Positions 34,055 to 42,082 of a DNA stretch of 43,188 bases are shown here, piece by piece (position 1 is the first letter of the stretch; each line of letters opens with the position of its first letter). The notes beneath the pieces were generated by a model. It was given only the letters and a program-made list of their open reading frames with translations, was not told the DNA's origin and ran no database searches. The stretch comes from an uncultured Chloroflexota bacterium (GTDB lineage: Bacteria > Chloroflexota > Limnocylindria > Limnocylindrales > CSP1-4): assembly GCA_903925955.1 (NCBI GenBank), contig CAIYHO010000136.1, positions 1 through 43,188 on the forward strand, in the 5' to 3' direction. The translations under genes were made by a program, and so were the position numbers.

Positions 34055-34347
34055 CAGCCGGACTCCCGCTCTTCGATGACCATCGCCACCACGTCCACTT
34101 CGGCCAGCAGTTTCGCGGGCGGCGTGTCCAGGAGCTCTCGGATTGACCGGCCGCCCTTGGGCCTCCGAACGATTCCGCCGCGCTCCAGTTTGGCGAGGCG
34201 CTCCTCAGGCTCCATGAGCCTCGTCGCAGGTTCCAGGACGGCCACTGGGATCCCCCGATCCGTGATGACGATGGACTCCCCGGCGCGCACGCGGTCAATG
34301 AGCGCGGACAGGCCGTTCTTGGCTTCGGTTATGGTGGCGCTCTTCAT
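34051..34347 (-). CDS. Phd/YefM-type antitoxin
   Basis: The 98-residue protein begins MKSATITEAKNGLSALIDRV, the classic Phd/YefM N-terminus, followed by the DNA-binding strand region GESIVITDRGIPVAVL. The C-terminal half (from about 60) is charged and should wrap the PIN toxin. Phd-type antitoxins bind palindromes at their own promoter, and the inverted repeat GGCTA-GAA-TAGCC overlaps the -10 box here. There is no ribosome site: the -10 is spaced so that transcription would start at the ATG. Confidence 0.9.
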   Translation of the reverse strand: MKSATITEAKNGLSALIDRVRAGESIVITDRGIPVAVLEPATRLMEPEERLAKLERGGIVRRPKGGRSIRELLDTPPAKLLAEVDVVAMVIEERESGW

Positions 34348-34353
34348 CTGGCT

Positions 34354-34381
34354 AGAATAGCCATCTGGAGATGTGCGTCAA
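34354..34381 (-). promoter_or_regulatory. leaderless promoter and operator of the toxin-antitoxin operon
   Basis: On the minus strand -35 TTGACG (34381-34376) and -10 TATTCT (34359-34354) are 16 bases apart; six bases then separate the -10 from the antitoxin ATG, so the mRNA should begin at the start codon. The 5-bp inverted repeat GGCTA/TAGCC (34350-34362 region) overlaps the -10 and is a likely antitoxin operator. Confidence 0.6.
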
Positions 34382-34542
34382 ATCGCCTACCGTCCTCCTG
34401 GAGGACGGTAGGCGAACGCGTTCCTGTCTAGCGTCCTCCCAGGGGACGGTAGGGGATTTGACGGTGCCGGTTCGTGCGTGGGGCGCATGGCAGACGGGCG
34501 GGACAACGCGTCGGCAGTTGGTTACCGTCCTCCAGGAGGACG
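34376..34542. repeat. cluster of three REP-like palindromes
   Basis: A perfect 16-bp-arm palindrome with one central base occupies 34383-34415. Its core CGTCCTCC-N-GGAGGACG recurs at 34432-34448 (one G-T pair and an altered centre) and perfectly at 34526-34542. In addition, 34376-34394 and the reverse complement of the 19 bases ending GGATTTGAC near 34462 match at 18 of 19 positions. The cluster fills the gap between metX and the toxin-antitoxin promoter. Confidence 0.75.
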
Positions 34543-34548
34543 AGAGAC

Positions 34549-34582
34549 GGAAAGGCTGGGCCGCCGGAAAGGCTGGGCCGCC
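34549..34582. repeat. 17-bp direct repeat, two perfect copies
   Basis: GGAAAGGCTGGGCCGCC occurs twice in tandem just downstream of the metX stop codon, next to the REP-like palindromes. Confidence 0.8.
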
Positions 34583-34587
34583 GCGAC

Positions 34588-35790
34588 TCAATACCCGGAG
34601 CGTGCCAACCCGTCTGCCAATGCCTCGGCCAGGAAGCCGGTGAGCTGGTCCCACTCGATGAGGAATGCGTCGTGGCCCTTGGAGGACGCCAGTTCGCGGT
34701 ACACGGCGTCCACCCCGACGCTCGCCGCGGCATCCACCAGCGCCCGGACCTGGGCCGGACCAAAGAGGATGTCGCCCTCGATGCCGATGCCGGTGACGCC
34801 GGTCCCGGTGCCCTCCAGCACGCTGAAGGCGACGCCGATGCCACCTCGCCCACGGCCCACGTCGTGGCCGTCCATGACGCGCACAAGCGTCCGATACGTG
34901 TCCGGGTCAAACCGCCCCAGGATCTTGCCGCCCTGGTAGTCCAAGTACGAGGCCACGGAGAATCGGCCATCCGCCTCCAGTTGGCGCCCGAAGCGGCCAT
35001 CAAAGTCCGCCTCGGAGCGATACGTGGTCATGGCGAGCTGGCGGGCCAGCGCAAGACCGCGCTCGCCCAACGCATCCAGCAGCTCAAGCTGGATGTGGTT
35101 CCAGGCCAGCGCCATGGCGCCCATCGCCGCCGGAGCGCCAAGGACTGCCAGGTGGCCCACCGCAAGCGGCCGCGCCAAGGCAACCTCCTGCGCCACCATT
35201 CCGCCCAGCGAGCCGCCTGCGACAAGCACAAACCGCTCAATGCCCAGATGGTCGGCAAGCGCCCACAGCGCAACCGCCTCGTCGCGCGGCGTGGGCTGCG
35301 GGAACGCTGCGCCATACGGCGCACCGGTGGCCGGATCCACGGACAGGGGCCCGGTGGAGCCGTATCGGCCGCCCAGCAGGTTGGCGCACAGAACGCCGAA
35401 GCGGTCTGTGTCCAGCGCCCGGCCCGGCCCGATGACCGGTTCCCACCAGTCGCCCGCGGCGTCCGCGGAGCCGGTGAGCGCGTGGATGACCATGATCTGT
35501 GGAGCGTCCGGGCCTGGCCCGTCATGGCGGTATGCCAGGGTGACGCTGATGGTGGCGCCGTTCTCGAGGGTGATGGCCCCAAGGTTGGCAGACAGAACCT
35601 GACCGGTGCCCAGGGGCAGCCGGCCAGGGTGAGAAGCGGGGGACGCGTGGTGCGTCGTGGGCAGGGGCTCGCCCGCCGGCGCAATGCCAGCAGCGGCGAG
35701 TCCCTCGATGCCCGCGGCGTCGGTGGGGATGTCGAAGTCGGAACCCGCGGGGCCAAAGCCCCCCGGGTCGCCTGTGGCGTCCGACGACAT
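34588..35790 (-). CDS. metX: homoserine O-acetyltransferase
   Basis: The 400-residue alpha/beta hydrolase-fold enzyme transfers acetyl (or, in some members, succinyl) from CoA to homoserine, the committed step of methionine synthesis. The nucleophile elbow GGSLGGM places Ser194; Asp340 (IEGDILF) and His373 (KGHDAF) complete the triad. HALTGSADAAGDWW and NLLGGRYGSTGP are family segments. The first 55 residues are a low-complexity extension not found in the core family. It lies eight bases after metY on the same strand, and both should respond to the attenuator upstream of metY. Confidence 0.93.
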   Translation of the reverse strand: MSSDATGDPGGFGPAGSDFDIPTDAAGIEGLAAAGIAPAGEPLPTTHHASPASHPGRLPLGTGQVLSANLGAITLENGATISVTLAYRHDGPGPDAPQIMVIHALTGSADAAGDWWEPVIGPGRALDTDRFGVLCANLLGGRYGSTGPLSVDPATGAPYGAAFPQPTPRDEAVALWALADHLGIERFVLVAGGSLGGMVAQEVALARPLAVGHLAVLGAPAAMGAMALAWNHIQLELLDALGERGLALARQLAMTTYRSEADFDGRFGRQLEADGRFSVASYLDYQGGKILGRFDPDTYRTLVRVMDGHDVGRGRGGIGVAFSVLEGTGTGVTGIGIEGDILFGPAQVRALVDAAASVGVDAVYRELASSKGHDAFLIEWDQLTGFLAEALADGLARSGY

Positions 35791-35798
35791 CGTCGTGC

Positions 35799-37246
<1,448 letters not shown>

Positions 37247-37250
37247 CCCC

Positions 37251-37272
37251 GGGACCTCGGTACCGAGATCCC
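37251..37272 (-). promoter_or_regulatory. pause-type hairpin upstream of the metY leader terminator
   Basis: GGGATCTCG-GTAC-CGAGGTCCC forms a 9-bp stem (one G-T pair) with a tetraloop, four bases before the terminator stem. It lies between the leader ORF and the terminator, where a pause or spacer hairpin would be expected in an attenuator. Confidence 0.55.
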
Positions 37273-37291
37273 CGCTGTCACTCGCTGGCTG

Positions 37292-37378
37292 TCAGCGCGC
37301 GGAGAACCCGGCACCCGTCTCCGAACGACGGGGCCGCCCACGCATGCACATCAGCCAGGAAACAGTTGTGTGAGTCAT
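37292..37378 (-). CDS. leader peptide of the metYX operon (28 residues)
   Basis: ATG 37378 opens 28 codons ending at TGA 37294-37292. The peptide reads MTHTTVSWLMCMRGRP…, with consecutive Met-Cys-Met codons at positions 10-12, the amino acids whose synthesis the operon controls. The end of the ORF (GGTTCTCCGCG, 37308-37298) can pair with the 5' arm of the terminator (CGCGAACC) through 8 bp with a 3-base bulge. A ribosome stalled at Met-Cys-Met would leave that segment free to block the terminator, whereas a ribosome at the stop would cover it. There is no strong ribosome site before the ATG, which is the main doubt. Confidence 0.55.
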   Translation of the reverse strand: MTHTTVSWLMCMRGRPRRSETGAGFSAR

Positions 37379-37514
37379 CAGGCTGGGGATGGTGGGGGAG
37401 ACGGGCCCTATTCGTCAAGCGACCCGCCTCGCCGCAACCAAAACGCAATCGAAGCCGGGGCGTGGCAGGTGCGGCTCGCCCGCCCGCACGTCCGCCCGCC
37501 CGGAATTCACCGGT

Positions 37515-37603
37515 GACTCAGGGCGAGGGTTTGGGTGCAGGGCTCGATGCCCGAACCGGCGCTTTGGGGCGTGAGCCGTGCACGTGGCAACGCCCCCTGA
37601 GTC
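37515..37603. ncRNA. candidate structured RNA or quasi-palindromic element
   Basis: Outer arms GACTCAGGG (37515-37523) and CCCTGAGTC (37595-37603) are a perfect 9-bp inverted repeat. Inside, GGTTTGGG (37528-37535) pairs with CCCGAACC (37550-37557) with one G-T pair, and GGCGCTTTGGGGCGTGAGCC can form another short stem. The strand cannot be assigned; it could be an RNA or simply a DNA palindrome cluster. Confidence 0.25.
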
Positions 37604-37687
37604 TGCAGTGACTTCGGGGGTGCCGCGCCGAGGCATTGCGGGGCCGGCGTTGCGCTCGCGGCAGCCCGCGCGCTCATCGATGAAAAG

Positions 37688-37776
37688 TTCATGATCCCGC
37701 TCTTCACAGAGGCGGGACTATGAAGGTTCGGCGCGTTCTTCATGATCCCGCGCACGAGATGCACGGGACCATGAAG
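37688..37776. repeat. two related hairpin elements (TTCATGATCCCGC … GGGAC-ATGAA)
   Basis: Element 1 (37688-37724) has arms TTCATGATCCCGC and GCGGGACTATGAA around 11 bases. Element 2 (37738-37776) has arms CTTCATGATCCCG and CGGGACCATGAAG around 13 bases, 12 of 13 complementary. The outer parts are conserved and the loops differ, as in paired operators or RNA hairpins kept by selection. Confidence 0.7.
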
Positions 37777-37793
37777 TCTTCATCGGGAGGCGC

Positions 37794-37853
37794 GTCAGGT
37801 GCCGCGCGGCGTCAGGTGCCGCGCGGCGTCAGGTGCCGCGCGGCGTCAGGTGC
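37794..37853. repeat. 17-bp tandem repeat, 3.5 copies
   Basis: GTCAGGTGCCGCGCGGC starts at 37794, 37811 and 37828, with a nine-base partial copy at 37845-37853. It ends three bases before the stop codon of the convergent-side gene (TAA on the minus strand). There are no unique spacers, so it is not CRISPR. Confidence 0.85.
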
Positions 37854-37856
37854 TGG

Positions 37857-38444
37857 TTACGGGGCCGGTGTGACCGCTGGGCCCTGGCCGAAGCCGTTGC
37901 CCATCATGCCGCCGCGACCGCCCATGCCCTGGCCGCCCCTCATGCCGCCGCCGTTGGCGCCCGGTGCACCGTTGGCACCGCCCATCATCGTCCGCATCCA
38001 GCCGCGCCCAAGGGTCTGCAGCTCGGCCAGCGTGATCTTGCCGTCGGCCATCAGCGCGGAGAGTGTCCGCAGCGGGCTGTCGCCCGGGAGCTGGTCAATC
38101 TCGGCCTGAGTGATCTCGCCGTCTGCAAGGAACCCGCGGATCTGCGCCATCTCGGCCTGCCGCTTGGCGCGCTGCGATGTCAGCGCGTCAACGATGGCCG
38201 TCTTCTGCCCTGATGTGATGGTCCCCTTGGTGACGAGTTCGTCGAGGACGTTGGTGAGGCCGGGGCCGACGGCTGGCTTCGCGCTTGCGGCGGGCGCCGG
38301 CGTGGGGGTGGCCTGATCAACGGCGGGAACCGCCGGTGCGTTGGGTGCCGCCGGGGTTGCAGTGGCGGCAAAGACTGCGCCCGCGCCGCCCACGAGGAGC
38401 AGGCCTGCGAGCGGGATGACCAGAGCGGTTCTACTGAGCTTCAC
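37857..38444 (-). CDS. secreted protein with short GxIT helical repeats and a Gly/Met-rich tail
   Basis: The 195-residue protein starts at GTG 38444, with GGAGG about seven bases upstream. It has a signal peptide (VKLSRTALVIPLAGLLLVGG, cleavage near VFAA) and then a Pro/Ala stretch. Three related helix-turn units follow: LVTKGTITSGQKTAIVDAL, FLADGEITQAEIDQL and LMADGKITLAELQTL. The tail is rich in Gly and Met (GGMRGGQGMGGRGGMMGNG). Such exported repeat proteins are frequent in GC-rich Gram-positive-like genomes and have no agreed function. It lies 74 bases downstream of the histidine kinase gene on the same strand and may be part of that operon. Confidence 0.7.
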   Translation of the reverse strand: MKLSRTALVIPLAGLLLVGGAGAVFAATATPAAPNAPAVPAVDQATPTPAPAASAKPAVGPGLTNVLDELVTKGTITSGQKTAIVDALTSQRAKRQAEMAQIRGFLADGEITQAEIDQLPGDSPLRTLSALMADGKITLAELQTLGRGWMRTMMGGANGAPGANGGGMRGGQGMGGRGGMMGNGFGQGPAVTPAP

Positions 38445-38518
38445 GATGAGCCTCCGCGTACGGATGTGAGGGACGCGCCCGGTGGCGCTTGGTGTGCCCC
38501 CATCCTCGGAGCGGTGGC

Positions 38519-39964
38519 TCAAGGCTGGCCGGGTGTGGCCTGTGAAGCGGCTGTGAGGATTGGCAGCTCGATGCCAAAGGTGGCGCCGCCACCCGGCGTG
38601 GCCTCGTGCCAGAGGCGCCCACCATGGGCGGCAACGATAGACGTGGCGATCGACAGCCCAAGACCTGAGCCGCCCTTGCGGTCGCCCTCACGAGCGCGGC
38701 CGGCGTCGGCTCGGTAGAAGCGGTCAAAGACCTGGGCCGCGTGCTCGGGCGGGATCCCCGGGCCATGGTCGATGACGCGCAGCTCAGCCGTGTCGCCGGT
38801 GCGCGAAACAAGCAATTCCGCAAGCGTCCGGGCTGGCGTATGCGCCCGGACGTTGGCTAGGAGGTTGCCAATCACCTGGCGCAGCCGGTCGTCGTCGCCT
38901 GCCACGGTCACGCCGGGCTCAATCGCCGCCACCAGCGGCCGCGCGGGATCCACGGCGCGGTGATCCGCCGCCGCGTCCTCGCAGATGCGAGACAGGTTCA
39001 CGGGATCGCGGCGCAAGGGTCGGCCCTGGTCCAGCCGGGCCAGCAACAGCAGGTCGTCCACCAGCGTGCCCATGCGCCGGCTCTCCGTCCCGATACGGTC
39101 CATGGCCGTGTCCAGTGCGGGCTTGTCCGCCAGCCCGCCGGCCCGATACAGCTCGGCGTAGCCGCGGATGGATGTCACGGGCGTCCTCAGCTCGTGCGAG
39201 GCGTCCGCCACAAAGCGACGAAGCCGGTCCTCGCTTGCAGCCGTTGCGGCCAGGGCCGCCTCCTGCCGCGTGAACGCCCCCTCCACCTGGTCCAGCATCG
39301 CGTCAAATGCCGCGCCCATGCGGCCCACCTCGGTGTCGTCGTGGGCAACGCCCGTACGGTGCGAGAGGTCGCCGCCTGCGATGCGCTCAGCTGCCGCGGC
39401 GATGCGCTCAATGGGCAGGAGCCCGGCGCGCAGGACCAGCCAGGCAACAAGAAGCAGCGCCGCAATTGTCAGCCCGCCCACGAAGAACAGGGTGCGGACC
39501 AGCGCTCCGACTGCGTCGTCAACGCCTGTCAGCGGCGATGCGATTGCGAGGATCCCGCCGCCCATCCGCGCTTGGACAATCAGGACGTGGTACCGCACCG
39601 TGCCATCAGCGGAGGCCAACTCGACGATGGCTCCAAGCGCGCTTGGCGGGACGCCGCCGCTCCAGTTGGGCAACGTGGGCAGGGGATCCGGGCTGTCCGC
39701 ATAGCCCGATGGCGTTGCGCTCACCACCCGGCCGTTGGCGCCAAGGCGCAGAACCGCCAGACGCCGCCCCGCGGCGTCTGTGGCAGATGCGGCGTTCATC
39801 ATCCCGGCTATCGCCATGGGCCTCGCAGCCACCGCCTGTAGTTCGCGGTCAACGGCGTCCAGCTGGCTGGCCCGCGTCAGCCCCACCAGCGCCACGCCTG
39901 CCACCACCAGCGCGACGGCCAAGATGGCGCCCAGCGAGAGGACCAGGCGTGCTCGCAGGCTCAT
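38519..39964 (-). CDS. membrane sensor histidine kinase (OmpR partner)
   Basis: The 481-residue kinase has a first membrane helix at about 8-30, an extracytoplasmic sensor of about 125 residues, a second helix at about 156-180, a HAMP domain (LPIERIAAAAERIAGGDLSH), the phosphoacceptor His257 (ADASHELRTPVTSIRGY), and an ATPase domain (NLLANVRAHTP, DHGPGIP, GGSGLGLSI). It resembles the TrcS/TcrY-type kinases of GC-rich bacteria. It is 12 bases downstream of its regulator gene on the same strand. The sensed signal is unknown. Confidence 0.92.
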   Translation of the reverse strand: MSLRARLVLSLGAILAVALVVAGVALVGLTRASQLDAVDRELQAVAARPMAIAGMMNAASATDAAGRRLAVLRLGANGRVVSATPSGYADSPDPLPTLPNWSGGVPPSALGAIVELASADGTVRYHVLIVQARMGGGILAIASPLTGVDDAVGALVRTLFFVGGLTIAALLLVAWLVLRAGLLPIERIAAAAERIAGGDLSHRTGVAHDDTEVGRMGAAFDAMLDQVEGAFTRQEAALAATAASEDRLRRFVADASHELRTPVTSIRGYAELYRAGGLADKPALDTAMDRIGTESRRMGTLVDDLLLLARLDQGRPLRRDPVNLSRICEDAAADHRAVDPARPLVAAIEPGVTVAGDDDRLRQVIGNLLANVRAHTPARTLAELLVSRTGDTAELRVIDHGPGIPPEHAAQVFDRFYRADAGRAREGDRKGGSGLGLSIATSIVAAHGGRLWHEATPGGGATFGIELPILTAASQATPGQP

Positions 39965-39976
39965 GTCGAACGCGGC

Positions 39977-40732
39977 CTAGGCGCCCGAGCCCGCGGGCCC
40001 ATCGGCGCGGAGCACGTAGCCAAACCCGCGAACCGTCCGGAGCAGGCGTGGCTCGACATCGTCCAGCTTGCGCCGCAGGTAGCTGACGTAGGTTTCGACG
40101 ACGTTGTCCTCGCCGTTGAAGTCGTACTGCCAGACGTGGTCGAGGATCTGCTGCTTGGACAGGACGCGCTCGGGGTTTAGCAGGAAGTAGCGCAGCAGCC
40201 GGAACTCGGTGGGGGAGAGCTCCACCTCGCGGCCGGCGCGCCAGACCTGGTGGCGGTCCTCGTCCATCTCAAGGTCGCGATAGCGCAGCCTTGGCGCAGG
40301 CGCGTCCAGACCGGTCCCAGCGCGAGCCCGCCGGAGCAGCGCGCCAATGCGCAGCGTGAGCTCCTCAAGCGAGAAGGGCTTGGTCACGTAGTCATCGCCT
40401 CCGCGCACAAAGCCGGTCACGCGGTCGTCTTCGGAGTCGCGGGCGCTCAGGAAGATCACGGGGACGAAGTCGTGCGCGGCTCGGAGCCGCCGACACACTT
40501 CAAAGCCGTCGATGTCAGGGAGCATGACGTCCAGGACCACGAGGTTTGGCGCAGTCGAAGCCGCCGCGTCCAGGGCGGCAAACCCCGTGGCCGCCACGGT
40601 CACCTGATAGCCCATGTAGCGCAGCGCGGTGGAGAGGAACTCGGTGATGGCGGGCTCGTCGTCCACCACGAGGATCCGTGGCGCGGGCTGATCGTTCTGC
40701 ACGTTCTGCACGTGTTCATCATCGCGCGCCAA
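39977..40732 (-). CDS. OmpR-family response regulator
   Basis: The 251-residue regulator has a receiver domain with phosphoacceptor Asp68 (VVLDVMLPD) and switch residues FLSARD and VTKPFS, then a winged-helix DNA-binding domain (VELSPTEFRLLRYFLLNPER, NVVETYVSYLRRKLD, RTVRGFGYVLR). It pairs with the kinase encoded next. The start is uncertain: TTG 40732 gives this length, GTG 40711 is in frame seven codons later, and neither has a ribosome site. Confidence 0.9.
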   Translation of the reverse strand: MARDDEHVQNVQNDQPAPRILVVDDEPAITEFLSTALRYMGYQVTVAATGFAALDAAASTAPNLVVLDVMLPDIDGFEVCRRLRAAHDFVPVIFLSARDSEDDRVTGFVRGGDDYVTKPFSLEELTLRIGALLRRARAGTGLDAPAPRLRYRDLEMDEDRHQVWRAGREVELSPTEFRLLRYFLLNPERVLSKQQILDHVWQYDFNGEDNVVETYVSYLRRKLDDVEPRLLRTVRGFGYVLRADGPAGSGA

Positions 40733-40803
40733 CGCTGAGAGGTTGCTGTGAGTTGGCCGTGAATACCGTGACGGTTGGGCCCCGGGAGCGGGTGGCCGCC
40801 GCC

Positions 40804-40809
40804 TATGAT
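40804..40809 (+). promoter_or_regulatory. -10 box TATGAT of a leaderless oxidoreductase mRNA
   Basis: TATGAT (five of six consensus bases) lies exactly six bases before the ATG at 40816, as in the toxin-antitoxin promoter, and there is no ribosome site. The -35 region is not clear. Confidence 0.45.
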
Positions 40810-40815
40810 CCCCGC

Positions 40816-41829
40816 ATGCCTGAGTTGCCCGCCACGTTCCGCGCCTACGTCGTTGACAAGCCGCAGGGCGGCACCTTCAGCCGCGGTCTCCGCGATGTCA
40901 GCACCGCCGATCTGCCGCCGGGCGACGTCACCATCCGCGTGGCGTGGTCGGGCGTCAACTTCAAGGACGGGCTGGCGGCCCGCGAGGACGGACGCGTTGC
41001 GCGGTCGTACCCCTTGATCCCCGGGATTGACCTGGCGGGCACCGTGGTGGCATCGGAGGATCCGGCGTTTGCGGTTGGCGCGGCCGTGCTGGCCAACGGC
41101 TATGACATCGGCGTTGCCCGCCACGGCGGGTACGGCGAGCTGGCGAGGCTGCCCTCGGGCTGGGTTGTGCCAATGCCTGCGGGGATGACCGCGCGCGACG
41201 CGATGGCTATCGGCACGGCGGGGTTTACCGCGGCCATGAGCGTGGCGGCGCTGGAGAACCACGGGCTGCGCGCGGGCGACGGGCCGGTGCTGGTGACGGG
41301 GGCGTCCGGCGGCGTGGGCTCGATGGCGGTGGCGATGCTGGCGGCGCGCGGCCACGAGGTCTGGGCGGCCACAGGCAAGACCTCGGAGGCTGACCGGCTG
41401 GCGCGGCTTGGTGCGGCTGGGTTCCTCACGCGCGAAGACGTCACGGGCCCTGGGCGGCCGCTGGACTCTGCGCGCTGGGCGGGCGCCGTTGACACCGTTG
41501 GCGCGGCCACGCTGCCCTACGTGCTGCGGACGCTGCGCATCGGGGCGGCCGTGGCGTCGTCGGGGAACGCGTCCGGCGTGGAGCTGGTGACGACGGTGCT
41601 CCCGTTCATCCTTCGCGGCGTGGCGCTGCTGGGGATGGACTCGGGGAACATGGCCATCGAGCCGCGGCGCGTCCTGTGGGGCAGGCTTGCGGGCGACCTT
41701 TCGCCGCGCGCGATGCTGGACGATGCCGAGTCGCTCACCGAAGCTTCGCTCGACACGCTGGAGCCGGCGCTCAACGCCATCCACGCGGGTGAGGCGCGCG
41801 GCCGCTGGGTGGTTCGCGTCACGGGCTGA
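40816..41829 (+). CDS. AcuI/YhdH-family NADPH-dependent quinone oxidoreductase / acryloyl-CoA reductase-like
   Basis: The 337-residue protein is a zinc-free medium-chain reductase. The YhdH/AcuI signature NFKDGLAAREDG is at about 49-60; the entry of the nucleotide site is VLVTGASGGVGSMAVAMLA, and YPLIPGIDLAGTVVAS is typical. AcuI reduces acryloyl-CoA to propionyl-CoA; other members reduce quinones or enones, so the substrate is not certain. It diverges from the OmpR regulator gene, with 83 bases between the starts. Confidence 0.88.
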   Translation: MPELPATFRAYVVDKPQGGTFSRGLRDVSTADLPPGDVTIRVAWSGVNFKDGLAAREDGRVARSYPLIPGIDLAGTVVASEDPAFAVGAAVLANGYDIGVARHGGYGELARLPSGWVVPMPAGMTARDAMAIGTAGFTAAMSVAALENHGLRAGDGPVLVTGASGGVGSMAVAMLAARGHEVWAATGKTSEADRLARLGAAGFLTREDVTGPGRPLDSARWAGAVDTVGAATLPYVLRTLRIGAAVASSGNASGVELVTTVLPFILRGVALLGMDSGNMAIEPRRVLWGRLAGDLSPRAMLDDAESLTEASLDTLEPALNAIHAGEARGRWVVRVTG

Positions 41830-42082
41830 TCCGCTACCCGGCGCCGGCGCGCGATGCCACCCTGACCCACGTCAGACTCAGGACGGGCGGTCACGTGCGG
41901 GGCTCGTCCCGCGCAACACGGGTTTCAGCCTCGAACCCAGCGTGAACACCCCGCGGCTGACCCAGGGCTGGGTCAAGAACGGTCAGAGCTGCGAGCGAGA
42001 CCCGCACCCCGCACGGCGAGGTTGTTCGGGTCGGCTTGGCGGCGCGCGACCTGGGGCCACGCGCCGCTCACACCGGGAGGTC
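41830..42082. other. convergent spacer with a short palindrome
   Basis: The 253 bases between the convergent oxidoreductase and serine hydrolase genes contain TGACCCAG-GG-CTGGGTCA at 41958-41975, a perfect 8-bp-arm hairpin without a T-run. It may help end transcription from both sides. Nothing else stands out. Confidence 0.4.

Larger units (their letters stand above)
37379..37856. other. intergenic region rich in hairpins and repeats
   Basis: These 480 bases between the metY leader and the secreted repeat-protein gene hold no convincing ORF. They contain a candidate structured RNA (37515-37603), two related hairpins (37688-37776) and a 17-bp tandem array (37794-37853). The metY leader promoter should lie at the left end; TTGACG occurs on the minus strand at about 37418-37413 but has no good -10 at the right distance. 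Confidence 0.6.
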
